DNA of 43,603 nucleotides from Treponema sp. GTDB lineage: Bacteria; Spirochaetota; Spirochaetia; Treponematales; Breznakiellaceae. Positions 24,862 to 33,002 of this stretch are shown piece by piece; the stretch's first letter is position 1, and every line of letters starts with the position of its first letter. The DNA is taken from the NCBI GenBank assembly GCA_031283105.1, contig JAITCL010000068.1, positions 1-43,603 of the forward strand, read 5' to 3'. The notes beneath the pieces are model-generated. The model saw only the letters and a list, made by a program, of their open reading frames with translations, was not told the origin of the DNA and did not search any database. A program made the position numbers and the translations under genes.

Positions 24862-25464
24862 CAGGGTAACAGCATTTAGTTTTGACCATATAAACCACAG
24901 CCGAAGGGGGCGCTACGGGGTAGCGGAAACGCTTGTAGAGTTCCGCGGCGCACTCGGCTTGCTAAAGCAAACCGGCATTAGTGTAATGCAGTGGAATTTA
25001 TTGTGCGCCGGAACCGGTCGCATTAGTCCGTCAACGCCCCTTGGCGGGACGCTTTTTTCTGTTCCCACCTACGGAGCATCACAAATGTTTCCGCTACCCG
25101 CCCACCCCCTCCGGCTGGTGTCTATTGTTACAGGGCAACAGCATTTACCCTGTTACATCGGTTATAGGGTAGAATAAGGCGGCACAGGGAGACAGTGCGG
25201 GGTTGCCAAAACATTATGGGATTCTTCGACGGAGCAGACCAGGGAGGAAAAGCAAAAACCAGGTGTACAGTAACAGCCGCACGGCACGAGAAACAAGAGA
25301 ACACGCTGATAATGGAATTACCCATAGTTATCAATGATGCACAGAAACCGTGCGGGGGCTGCGTAGTTGAATTCCCCCATCTGTTTTGGCAGCCCCGGCG
25401 CTGTTCCCTGTGCCGGTTTACGCACTATAGGTATGTAAATACAAAAGTAAATGCTGTTGCCCTG
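24862..25464. mobile_element. Elements C and B: 603-bp double MITE-like element
   Basis: The segment starts CAGGGTAACAGCATTTA and ends with the inverse TAAATGCTGTTGCCCTG, and is bracketed by TGGGCGGCT direct repeats. It contains two folded modules. C (24862-25130) has arms 24896-24955 and 25054-25117 sharing GGGTAGCGGAAAC. B (25131-25464) has perfect 19-bp ends (25130-25148 and 25447-25465), arms with GGCACAGGGA (25181-25190) against 25405-25414 and GCCAAAAC (25205-25212) against 25383-25390, and the conserved core at 25237-25278. No reading frame is convincing, so it would be non-autonomous. Confidence 0.7.
25178..25416 (+). ncRNA. Candidate structured RNA within element B
   Basis: Same plan as 23866-24099: long basal stem, core block AAAAGCAAAAACCAGGTGTA then CAGTAACAGCC, an internal stem (CCGCACGG 25277-25284 with CCGTGCGG 25348-25355), then GGGCTGCGTAG. 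The stems differ from element A yet remain paired. Function unknown. Confidence 0.35.
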
Positions 25465-25482
25465 TGGGCGGCTCCTTTTTTG

Positions 25483-25512
25483 TTGACAAAAACCGCCTTT
25501 ATCGGCTATAGT
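25483..25512 (+). promoter_or_regulatory. Promoter of the sugar ABC ATPase gene
   Basis: TTGACA (25483-25488), 18 bases, TATAGT (25507-25512), ahead of a 55-base leader with GGGAGG. Confidence 0.65.
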
Positions 25513-25573
25513 ACCAATTACCGTCTTTTCCTGTGAAAAGGCTGATAAAATAACCCTTTAGGGAGGCCAGCGT

Positions 25574-26680
25574 ATGGCAAAAGTAGAATTGAAAAGCATT
25601 TCGAAGGTGTATGATGGCAATGTTCGGGCGGTGGAAAACGCCAACATTGTGGTTGAGGACAAGGAATTTGTCGTTTTGGTAGGGCCGTCGGGCTGCGGTA
25701 AGTCCACCACCCTCCGTATGGTAGCCGGACTTGAGGAAATCACCGAAGGCGAACTGTACATTGACGGCGAACTGATGAACGATGTTCCCCCCAAAGACCG
25801 GAACATCGCCATGGTATTCCAGAATTACGCCCTGTATCCCCACATGAGCGTTTATGAAAACATGGCGTTTGGTCTGCGGATTAAAAAAGTCCCCAAAGAC
25901 GAAATCGACCGGCGGGTCAAAGATGCGGCAAAAATCCTCGATATCGAGAAATTGCTGGATCGCAAACCGAAGGCCCTTTCCGGCGGTCAGCGGCAGCGTG
26001 TCGCGGTAGGACGCGCCATTGTCCGCAACCCCAAAGTCTTCCTCTTTGACGAACCCCTTTCCAATCTTGACGCCAAACTGCGCGTGCAGATGAGGGCGGA
26101 ACTCTCCCGCCTGCATTTGGGCCTGAATGCCACCATTATCTATGTTACCCACGATCAGGTGGAAGCCATGACTATGGCCAACAAAATCGTCGTAATGAAA
26201 GACGGCCTGGTGCAGCAAATCGGGTCGCCCCTGTATCTGTACAATCATCCGCACAATAAATTTGTCGCCGGTTTCATCGGTTCTCCGCCCATGAACTTCC
26301 TCACCGTTAAAGTAGAGGAAGACGGCGGCTTGTTACTTTTGGACGAAGGGTCTTTCAAAATCAAGCCGGATCCGTCCCATGCCGACTACATTAAAAATTA
26401 CATCGGCAAGGAAGTTTTCTTCGGTATTCGTCCTGAGGACATGAATTTTGTCGAAAACGAAGAACATAACAGTTTTGCCGTAAAAGTAACCGTGGTTGAA
26501 CCGCTGGGCGCGGATATTCACCTTTGGCTTACCACCGGCACCCAGCCGATGGTCGCCCGGACAGAGCCCCACCATAATTTCACGGTCGGCGACACTGTCC
26601 GATTCTGTCCCCGCATGGAAAAAGCCCGTTACTTTGACAGGGAAACAGAACAGGCAATCCTGCCGGGCCCGAACAACTAA
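25574..26680 (+). CDS. ugpC: Sugar/glycerol-3-phosphate ABC transporter ATPase (UgpC/MsmK/MalK type)
   Basis: A 368-residue ATPase of the CUT1 carbohydrate importer group. Walker A GPSGCGKST, Q-loop VFQNYALYPHMSV, signature LSGGQRQRVAVGRAIVRNP, Walker B VFLFDEPLSNLDAKLR and the switch His in VTHDQVEAM are complete. The C-terminal ~120 residues are the TOBE/OB regulatory domain (FFGIRPEDMNF, VVEPLGADIHLWL). No permease or binding protein is near, so it may serve several sugar importers, as MsmK does in Gram-positives; that is inference. Confidence 0.92.
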   Translation: MAKVELKSISKVYDGNVRAVENANIVVEDKEFVVLVGPSGCGKSTTLRMVAGLEEITEGELYIDGELMNDVPPKDRNIAMVFQNYALYPHMSVYENMAFGLRIKKVPKDEIDRRVKDAAKILDIEKLLDRKPKALSGGQRQRVAVGRAIVRNPKVFLFDEPLSNLDAKLRVQMRAELSRLHLGLNATIIYVTHDQVEAMTMANKIVVMKDGLVQQIGSPLYLYNHPHNKFVAGFIGSPPMNFLTVKVEEDGGLLLLDEGSFKIKPDPSHADYIKNYIGKEVFFGIRPEDMNFVENEEHNSFAVKVTVVEPLGADIHLWLTTGTQPMVARTEPHHNFTVGDTVRFCPRMEKARYFDRETEQAILPGPNN

Positions 26681-26704
26681 GGCAAAAAGGCAATTAGTAG
26701 GAAA

Positions 26705-26799
26705 CAATTAATAATGAGCCATGAGTAATGATAAGTTTTGGATTATTTCAGTACTTAATCGTTATTCATTGCTCATTGTTTATTCCTCATTGCTCATTG
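26705..26799. repeat. AATGAG-type inverted spacer repeat
   Basis: AATAATGAGCCATGAGTAAT (from 26709) and the inverse TCATTGCTCATTG (26767-26779, repeated at 26787-26799) form an AT-rich inverted, partly tandem repeat filling the gap before the helicase gene. Confidence 0.65.
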
Positions 26800-26806
26800 G
26801 TATTGC

Positions 26807-28756
26807 ATGGTAATTGACGAAAATCATCCTTTTTCCTCATTTGGGCTGTCCGATGCCATGCTTCAGGCTATTGCCCGGAAAGGCTGGACAGCCCCCAGCT
26901 CCATTCAAAGTATAGCCCTGCCCCGGCTGCTGGCCGATGAAGGTCATTGTATTGTCAAGGCCCGCACGGGAACGGGAAAAACCGCCGCTTTTGGCATACC
27001 GTTAATTGAACGGCTGACTCAGGCCGGCCATACCCCCCGCGCATTGATTCTGACTCCTACCCGCGAGCTTGCCCTCCAGGTGTCCAGAGAAATCGCTTCG
27101 CTGGTTTCCGGCCATTACCCGCGGGTAACCGCCGTGTATGGCGGCGCTTCTATCAGAAACCAGATACTTGATTTGCGGCGGGGAACGGAAATTGTCGTGG
27201 GAACTCCGGGGCGTATTATGGACTTAATGGAACGCAAGGCCCTTGATTTAGCCGCGGTGGACTGGTTCATTCTGGACGAAGCCGATGAAATGCTCGATAT
27301 GGGTTTTTTTGAAGATGTGGAAAAGATAATGGAAGCGGTCAAGGCCCATGAACGTGAACAGCCCGCGGGCGCCCGGAGCGCCTTGCATATCGCCCTGTTT
27401 TCCGCCACCATGCCCGAACCCATCTTAAAAGTAGTCCGCAAACATATCGGTGATGTTGAGATTATTGTCGATGCCGCGCCGGATGATGAAAAGCCGCTGG
27501 TGGATCAGTTATGTGTAATCATAAAACGTGAAGACAAGCTGGAAGCCCTCAGGAGAATTATCGACAGCGCCGCCGAATTTTACGGGCTTATCTTTTGCGC
27601 CACCAAGGTGGAAACTGATGAGCTTGCCCGCCGCCTGATTGAGGCGGGTTACCATGCCGAAGCCCTGCACGGCGACCTGTCCCAGGAAATTCGGGAACGC
27701 ACTTTGCGGCGTTTCCGTCTGCATCGCGCCGCCGCCGTCAACTCAACCGGCGCGGGCGGAGAGCCGGCGATTCTGGCTGCCACCGATGTCGCGGCGCGGG
27801 GGCTGGATATTGAAAATTTGAGCCATGTCATTAACTGGGACTTGCCCAACGACCGTGAAACCTACCTTCACCGCATAGGCAGAACGGGCAGGGCAGGGCG
27901 GCGCGGTATTGCCATAAGTCTGGCAACGCTCGCCGAACGGGGCAGGATACACCAGTTTTCCCGCATGATGGAAAAAAATCTGGGAATCGGCGCTCAGGGC
28001 GGCATCCTCTGGCTGAAAGTTCCTTCGGTCAAGGCGGTTATGAAAGCCCTGCGCCGCCGCATTACCTCCGCGGTAATTGCCGCCCTGCCCGAACAGGAAT
28101 TGATTTCGCTTGACGGCGCACCGGCGGCGGAAGCGGAATCATCGCCTTCTGCCGATGAAAACGCCCATTTAGCCCCGTTCCCGGTTGCGCCGGAAGCGCC
28201 CTTGGCGGCGCCCCCTGTTTCGCCTTTTCTTGACAAGGTTTGCCATACTTTAATTGAACGGCTGGGCGCGGAAAAGGCGGTTGAGGCGCTGGTTTCGCTG
28301 AATTTCGGTGATTTTTTGGATCCTGCCCGCTACGGCCCCATAACCGAGTTCTCCGAAGAGGATTTTAAGGACACCGGCAGGGGTATGGGCAGGGGCCGGG
28401 ACGATAAAAGGCGGGGAAGATCGTTTGCGGAGGGCAGAAAACACCCTTCGGCTTTCAGAGAAGGCCGCGGTTTTGGAGAAAATCGCCGCTCGGCGGGCGG
28501 CGGACGGCAGAATCGTTCAGTTACGGGGGAATTTACCCGGCTGTATGTGGGTCAGGGGCGGCAGCACGGCCTGGGAGCCAGAGATATAGCCGCTCTTTTG
28601 ATGCGGGCAGGCGGCATTCCGGGGCGCTTGGTAGATGAAATTGAGGTAAAGGACTACTGTTCCTTTGCAACCCTTCCGGCGGATGCCGCCCGCAAAGCCT
28701 GCGCCTATTCACGCACAGAGCGACAGGAACCGATCATACGCATCGCCAACCGGTAA
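26807..28756 (+). CDS. DEAD-box RNA helicase with DbpA-like RNA-binding domain
   Basis: A 649-residue ATP-dependent RNA helicase. Motifs in order: Q motif (GWTAPSSIQSIALP), I ARTGTGKT, Ia PTRELALQ, Ib TPGR, II DEAD, III SATMP, V ATDVAARGLDI, VI HRIGRTGRAGR. A Pro/Ala-rich region (~430-480), a helical module, and an Arg/Gly-rich stretch (~525-570) lead to a DbpA-type RNA-binding domain (TRLYVGQGRQHGLGARDIAA). This resembles CsdA/DeaD and DbpA helicases used in ribosome assembly or cold growth. A short insertion of about 12 residues (AAAVNSTGAGGEP) precedes motif V. No ribosome site is visible at ATG 26807. Confidence 0.92.
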   Translation: MVIDENHPFSSFGLSDAMLQAIARKGWTAPSSIQSIALPRLLADEGHCIVKARTGTGKTAAFGIPLIERLTQAGHTPRALILTPTRELALQVSREIASLVSGHYPRVTAVYGGASIRNQILDLRRGTEIVVGTPGRIMDLMERKALDLAAVDWFILDEADEMLDMGFFEDVEKIMEAVKAHEREQPAGARSALHIALFSATMPEPILKVVRKHIGDVEIIVDAAPDDEKPLVDQLCVIIKREDKLEALRRIIDSAAEFYGLIFCATKVETDELARRLIEAGYHAEALHGDLSQEIRERTLRRFRLHRAAAVNSTGAGGEPAILAATDVAARGLDIENLSHVINWDLPNDRETYLHRIGRTGRAGRRGIAISLATLAERGRIHQFSRMMEKNLGIGAQGGILWLKVPSVKAVMKALRRRITSAVIAALPEQELISLDGAPAAEAESSPSADENAHLAPFPVAPEAPLAAPPVSPFLDKVCHTLIERLGAEKAVEALVSLNFGDFLDPARYGPITEFSEEDFKDTGRGMGRGRDDKRRGRSFAEGRKHPSAFREGRGFGENRRSAGGGRQNRSVTGEFTRLYVGQGRQHGLGARDIAALLMRAGGIPGRLVDEIEVKDYCSFATLPADAARKACAYSRTERQEPIIRIANR

Positions 28757-28813
28757 AAACAGGTAAAAAAGGGTTTTTTTGCTAAAATTTGTTGGTTTTT
28801 TTCCAGTAACCAC

Positions 28814-28842
28814 TTGACATTACCTACATTTTTTTATAAAAT
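28814..28842 (+). promoter_or_regulatory. Promoter of the M23-bactofilin operon
   Basis: TTGACA (28814-28819), 17 bases, TAAAAT (28837-28842), followed by GAGGAGGAG before ATG 28872. Confidence 0.7.
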
Positions 28843-28871
28843 TATAGTACTTTTGTGAGGAGGAGCAAGGA

Positions 28872-29897
28872 ATGGGTTCGGTTCACGAATATAAACGACT
28901 TGAAAACAGTATTGTACAAAAGACAAAAAGCGTCGTTATTGTTGCCGGACGTGGAATAGGCGGAACTTTACAGGCAATAGGGCGTTTTCTTGCCCGCCGT
29001 TATACCGTTGTTTTTGTCCCCCATTCGGAAGAAAAGGTCTATAATTTTCAAATAACCGTCCTTTCTTTAATTTTGTTTTTGTTGGTAGCGGGGAGTATTG
29101 CGGGCGCTTCTGTGTGGTATAGACTCTCCTATAATTCAACCCAAAGCGTTCTTGTCGGCAAGGATAGCCGCTTAAAAGAGGTTCAGGCCAGCCTAGATCA
29201 ACTCCGCGATGAAACGGCATTGTTGTTGCGGGAGGCGCGGGGCTTTGAAACAGCCTTTTCCGGCGCCCTGTCCGCATTAAGCCCTGATTTTAAGGCCCAA
29301 AAATCGCCCAGCGGCGACTTGGGGTCTTTCTTTAATATCCGCGAGACTCCGGAAGGCATGCTGCAGGAAGTTGACGATGTCCGGCGGCTTGCCGCTTATC
29401 TTTATTCGGTGGCGGGGCCGGTTAAAGAAATTGGCGCTATACTCAATTCCCAGAGCGCCCTCCTCACCGAGATTCCCAGTATATGGCCTATTAAAGGCGG
29501 ACAAGGGCATGTTTCCATGTACTTTGGCCAGAACGAAAATCCTTTTAACGGACAGCAGTATATTCACAAGGGGATTGATATTTCCACCTACCGTTCCGGC
29601 GATCCGGTTGTCACCACTGCCGACGGGCAGGTGGTCACCATTGACTATACCGAAGACTTTGGCAATTATGTGCTTATAAAACACAAACACGGTTATTATA
29701 CCCGTTATGCACATTTACTCTCCGCGCGGGTCAGACTGGGACAAAGGGTGCAGCAGGGTGATGTTATAGGCTATATTGGCAATACCGGTCTTTCTACCGG
29801 CCCTCACCTGCATTATGAGATTCGTATCGGGTCGGATGTTGTTGATCCTTACCGGTACATTAATATCCGTTCCAGTATCGCCAAGCAGGGGCGATAG
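28872..29897 (+). CDS. M23 (LytM) family peptidoglycan endopeptidase
   Basis: A 341-residue membrane-anchored protein. One transmembrane segment (ITVLSLILFLLVAGSIAGAS, residues ~57-77) precedes a coiled-coil stretch (KEVQASLDQLRDETALLLRE) and a C-terminal LytM domain. Zinc and catalytic residues lie in YIHKGIDISTY and GPHLHYEIRIG, with YTRYAHL between; they look intact. It would cleave cross-links in periplasmic peptidoglycan. The next gene is a bactofilin; M23-bactofilin pairs shape cells in Helicobacter and Leptospira, so a role in cell form is likely. Confidence 0.9.
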   Translation: MGSVHEYKRLENSIVQKTKSVVIVAGRGIGGTLQAIGRFLARRYTVVFVPHSEEKVYNFQITVLSLILFLLVAGSIAGASVWYRLSYNSTQSVLVGKDSRLKEVQASLDQLRDETALLLREARGFETAFSGALSALSPDFKAQKSPSGDLGSFFNIRETPEGMLQEVDDVRRLAAYLYSVAGPVKEIGAILNSQSALLTEIPSIWPIKGGQGHVSMYFGQNENPFNGQQYIHKGIDISTYRSGDPVVTTADGQVVTIDYTEDFGNYVLIKHKHGYYTRYAHLLSARVRLGQRVQQGDVIGYIGNTGLSTGPHLHYEIRIGSDVVDPYRYINIRSSIAKQGR

Positions 29898-29909
29898 CCT
29901 AATTCGTTT

Positions 29910-30368
29910 ATGTCCAATAGATACGAAGATTTCTCCATTAATAGTATTATAGGTCCCAACACCAGCCTGAAAGGAAATATTGAAACCGGGGGCTTTACCC
30001 GCATTGACGGCAGTATTACGGGAAATGTAAATGCCCGCGGCAGGGTGGTGATCGGCGAACGTGCGCGGCTAAAAGGCAATGTTTCCGGCACCGCGATTAC
30101 CATTGGCGGGGTGGTATACGGCAATGTCATTGCCGAAGAGTCTCTGGTGATTCTTTCCACAGCGCTGGTATTAGGCGACATTATTACCCGCCGCATTCAG
30201 GCGGACGATGGCTGCCTTATTCACGGCAAGGTGCTGGTATGCCCGGACGAAGAAAGCTGGTCTCATGCCGTCAGCGAATACCGTGATGACCAGAGGGTAA
30301 AGTCGGCGCTGCCGGTGTTTTCCAAAAACACGCCGTCTCTCGCCGAATTTATTACCAACGGGGTTTGA
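29910..30368 (+). CDS. Bactofilin, polymer-forming cytoskeletal protein
   Basis: A 152-residue bactofilin. The central right-handed beta-helix runs ~15-110 with typical short turns (SIIGPNTSLKGNIETGGFTR, IDGSITGNVNARGRVVIGE, KGNVSGTAITIGGVVYGNV), and the tails are disordered. Bactofilins form filaments without nucleotide and place cell-wall enzymes. It follows the M23 gene by 12 bases and YaaR starts three bases after it, which fits one operon for envelope shape. No strong ribosome site is seen. Confidence 0.9.
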   Translation: MSNRYEDFSINSIIGPNTSLKGNIETGGFTRIDGSITGNVNARGRVVIGERARLKGNVSGTAITIGGVVYGNVIAEESLVILSTALVLGDIITRRIQADDGCLIHGKVLVCPDEESWSHAVSEYRDDQRVKSALPVFSKNTPSLAEFITNGV

Positions 30369-30371
30369 GTT

Positions 30372-30923
30372 ATGGCGAGGGTTGACGGCGATGTGCCGTC
30401 TTTCTACATGAATCCCGCAGCGTATACCCACGTAAAAGATGAAAACAAAAAAACGAAAGGCATCAGGCACGGCGGCAAAACCGAATTTTCCCGCATTTTC
30501 GAGGGACTCCGCAGTACAACAGCCGGAGAACTCGGCCCGTTCCAGAATTTGCCGGTATCAGAAGAAACCCTTGATTTATTAATGGACGAAGTGCGCAGTA
30601 CCGGCGATATTCTGCGCAGCCGTCCCTTCCCCGATGAGATTATCCGCTACAAACAGGCAGTGCGCAATTTTATGCATTATGTGGTAGAGAACAGCTATAC
30701 TCTGGATCATGAAACGGGTATTCCCAAATTCCTCAAACCGGGTTATAAAGGAGTACGCGGTACTCCCGAAGCGATGAAACAGATCACCTACACTAAAATC
30801 AAGGTCATCGACAAAAAGCTGGAAGACATGGCGGCGTTGCTGCTTTCCAGCCAGATGCCGCAGTTGGAGCTTGCCTCCCGTCTTGAGGAAATCAAGGGAC
30901 TTTTGATAGACTTGTTTCAATGA
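30372..30923 (+). CDS. YaaR family protein (DUF327)
   Basis: A 183-residue DUF327 protein. A variable N-terminal ~50 residues lead to the family core (PVSEETLDLLMDEVRSTGDI, PFPDEIIRYKQAVRNFMHYV, then KIKVIDKKLEDMAALLLSSQ). The biochemical role is unknown. In Bacillus the homolog lies near yaaT, as here, which supports the assignment. It starts three bases after the bactofilin stop. Confidence 0.85.
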   Translation: MARVDGDVPSFYMNPAAYTHVKDENKKTKGIRHGGKTEFSRIFEGLRSTTAGELGPFQNLPVSEETLDLLMDEVRSTGDILRSRPFPDEIIRYKQAVRNFMHYVVENSYTLDHETGIPKFLKPGYKGVRGTPEAMKQITYTKIKVIDKKLEDMAALLLSSQMPQLELASRLEEIKGLLIDLFQ

Positions 30924-30932
30924 AGGATAAAC

Positions 30933-31847
30933 ATGAGCGATTTTGAAGAAGAAGATATTTCCCTTCTTGAGGACAGACCGGAAGAAAGGGAAACTACATC
31001 GGTTATCAGTCAGGGGATTGAATCCCTGGCGCCTGATACGCCTATTTACCGTCTGCGGCTTTCTTATTCCCACGAGACTTTTTTGGCGATATACCGTGAG
31101 GATACCCTCAGCCCCGGTTCTATGGTGATAGTTCCCACCCGCTACGGCAAAGACCTTGCCCAGGTGATGGGGCCGGTAAGGTGCAGGCACGATGTTTCCG
31201 ATATTGCATGGATTGAGCGTTCCGCAAGCAAAGAAGATATTGAAAAGGCGGAGAACAATCATACTCTGGAAGAAGGGGCCTTTAAGATATGCAAGGAAAA
31301 GATTGAAAAACATCAACTGGAAATGAAACTGGTCAAGGTTCATTATTTGCTTGATGAGCCCAAGATACTGTTTTTCTTTACCGCGGATAATCGCGTAGAT
31401 TTTCGGGAACTGGTCAAAGATTTGGTAAGCGTTTTTAAGACCCGCATTGAGCTACGCCAGATCGGAGTCCGTGATGAAGCCAGAGTAGTCAGCGGTCTGG
31501 GCATTTGCGGGCGCGGTTACTGCTGCCATGCGGTTTCCGATAAAATCAAACCGGTATCCATAAAAATGGCAAAAGACCAAAACCTCTCATTTAACTCAAT
31601 GAAAATATCCGGCCCCTGCGGGCGGCTGCTCTGCTGCCTTTCCTATGAATACGGTTTTTACTGTGAACAGATACGCCATGTTCCCCAGGCGGGCGCCCGC
31701 GTCAGTTACAGCAATGAAATATGGACAGTAACCGAATCAAACATGGTTACCGGACAGGTCAAAATGACGAATAACGACAGCCGCGTGGTCACGATACCCG
31801 CCGGTAATTTTGAGAATGTCGAGAATCGCTGGCGTGTTAAGGGTTAA
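30933..31847 (+). CDS. PSP1-domain protein YaaT/RicT
   Basis: A 304-residue PSP1-domain protein. The Cys-rich signature GLGICGRGYCCHAVSDKIKP and PCGRLLCCLSYEYGFYC is intact; in the Bacillus Ric/Y-complex these Cys help hold iron-sulfur clusters with partner proteins, which stimulate RNA processing. Partners are not in the window. GAAGGA precedes the ATG. Its stop codon directly abuts the stop of cheB on the other strand with no bases between. Confidence 0.88.
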   Translation: MSDFEEEDISLLEDRPEERETTSVISQGIESLAPDTPIYRLRLSYSHETFLAIYREDTLSPGSMVIVPTRYGKDLAQVMGPVRCRHDVSDIAWIERSASKEDIEKAENNHTLEEGAFKICKEKIEKHQLEMKLVKVHYLLDEPKILFFFTADNRVDFRELVKDLVSVFKTRIELRQIGVRDEARVVSGLGICGRGYCCHAVSDKIKPVSIKMAKDQNLSFNSMKISGPCGRLLCCLSYEYGFYCEQIRHVPQAGARVSYSNEIWTVTESNMVTGQVKMTNNDSRVVTIPAGNFENVENRWRVKG

Positions 31848-32990
31848 CTACCGGGGAGTTTTTGCGACATCGCAGATGCGGCGGGCCATTTTTTGCAGGG
31901 AAACCTGCTCCATGACATGACCCAGTTCATAGGCAACGCGGGGCATTCCGTAGACAACGGCGCTTGCCTCGTCCTGACCCAGGGTCATGCCGCCTTCTTT
32001 GTAAATAGTGCCCAAATGCTGTGCGCCGTCACGCCCCATACCGGTCATAATGACGCCTAAAACATGATTCTGATAAGCCATAGCTACCGACGCAAAGAGA
32101 ACATCGGCGGAGGGGCGGTGGCCGGAAACGAGGGGAGCGTCGGAAAGCCGGGCTACGGGATGGTTTAAGGCTTTTCGTTCTACTTCCAGATGTTTGTTCC
32201 CTTGCGCAATCAGGACTCTGCCGGGCAGGATAGCATCGCCGTCTTCGGCTTCTTTTACTTCCAGCGGGCAGATACGGTCGAGGCTTTTGGCAAATTCGTT
32301 GGTAAAGCCGGGGGGCATATGCTGAACTACCATAATGGGAATTTTCAAGTCGGCGTCCAGTTGGGAGAAAACCACCCTCAAGGCATCAGGACCGCCGGTA
32401 CTTATGCCAATGGCGATAATTTCGGTATTGGCGGGTTTGCGAACCGGGGTCGGCGACTTGGCAGGTTCGGTTACCGCAGGGCTTAAATTAAAATGAACCA
32501 GAAGATCCGGGCTGCTGGTAGCCTTCGCCGGCTTTTCTTTGTATTCCGAAGGGGAAAGAAGTTTCCGGCCCTGAGATTTGCGATATGAGCCGCCATAGCC
32601 GAACAACATTCCTACCAGGGTATCCTTAACCAGATGAATATCCTCCGATACCGAACCGGAAGGTTTCTGTATAAAATCACTGGCCCCCAGCGACAGGGCC
32701 TCCATAGTAATTTCCGCGCCCCTGCGGGCAATGGATGAAAGGATTATTACCGGAATGGTAATGCCCTGTTTTTTTCGTTCCTTCAGGAATTCAATGCCGT
32801 TCATCTCCGGCATTTCCAGGTCTAAAACAATAATATCGGGATTAACCCGGGGAATCTTGTCCAATGCAAATTTGCCGTTCATTGCCTTATCGGCTACTGC
32901 CAGACCGGGCGTGTCATCAATCATGTGACCGATAAGGTTACGCATCAACGCAGAGTCATCAACGACTAGTACAGCAATTTCATCAGACAC
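31848..32990 (-). CDS. cheB: CheB protein-glutamate methylesterase
   Basis: A 380-residue two-domain enzyme that removes methyl groups from chemoreceptors. The receiver domain has VVDDSALMRN, phospho-Asp in VLDLEMPEMNG and a Lys in IQKPSG. A ~60-residue linker leads to the methylesterase with Ser in GISTGGPDAL, His in VVQHMPPGFT and Asp in TGMGRDGAQ. It starts with GTG at 32990 behind GGAGG, 12 bases after the cheR stop, so cheR-cheB is an operon. Confidence 0.95.
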   Translation of the reverse strand: MSDEIAVLVVDDSALMRNLIGHMIDDTPGLAVADKAMNGKFALDKIPRVNPDIIVLDLEMPEMNGIEFLKERKKQGITIPVIILSSIARRGAEITMEALSLGASDFIQKPSGSVSEDIHLVKDTLVGMLFGYGGSYRKSQGRKLLSPSEYKEKPAKATSSPDLLVHFNLSPAVTEPAKSPTPVRKPANTEIIAIGISTGGPDALRVVFSQLDADLKIPIMVVQHMPPGFTNEFAKSLDRICPLEVKEAEDGDAILPGRVLIAQGNKHLEVERKALNHPVARLSDAPLVSGHRPSADVLFASVAMAYQNHVLGVIMTGMGRDGAQHLGTIYKEGGMTLGQDEASAVVYGMPRVAYELGHVMEQVSLQKMARRICDVAKTPR

Positions 32991-33002
32991 GATAACCTCC
33001 GG

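Noticed and set aside
23825-25464. Integron attC sites around the barrel gene
   Set aside because: No RYYYAAC/GTTRRRY core pair, no integrase, and the ends are inverted with a 9-bp direct repeat, which fits transposition.
26333-26707. Antisense frame over the ABC ATPase and others like it
   Set aside because: These are shadows of strongly conserved genes with no start signals of their own.
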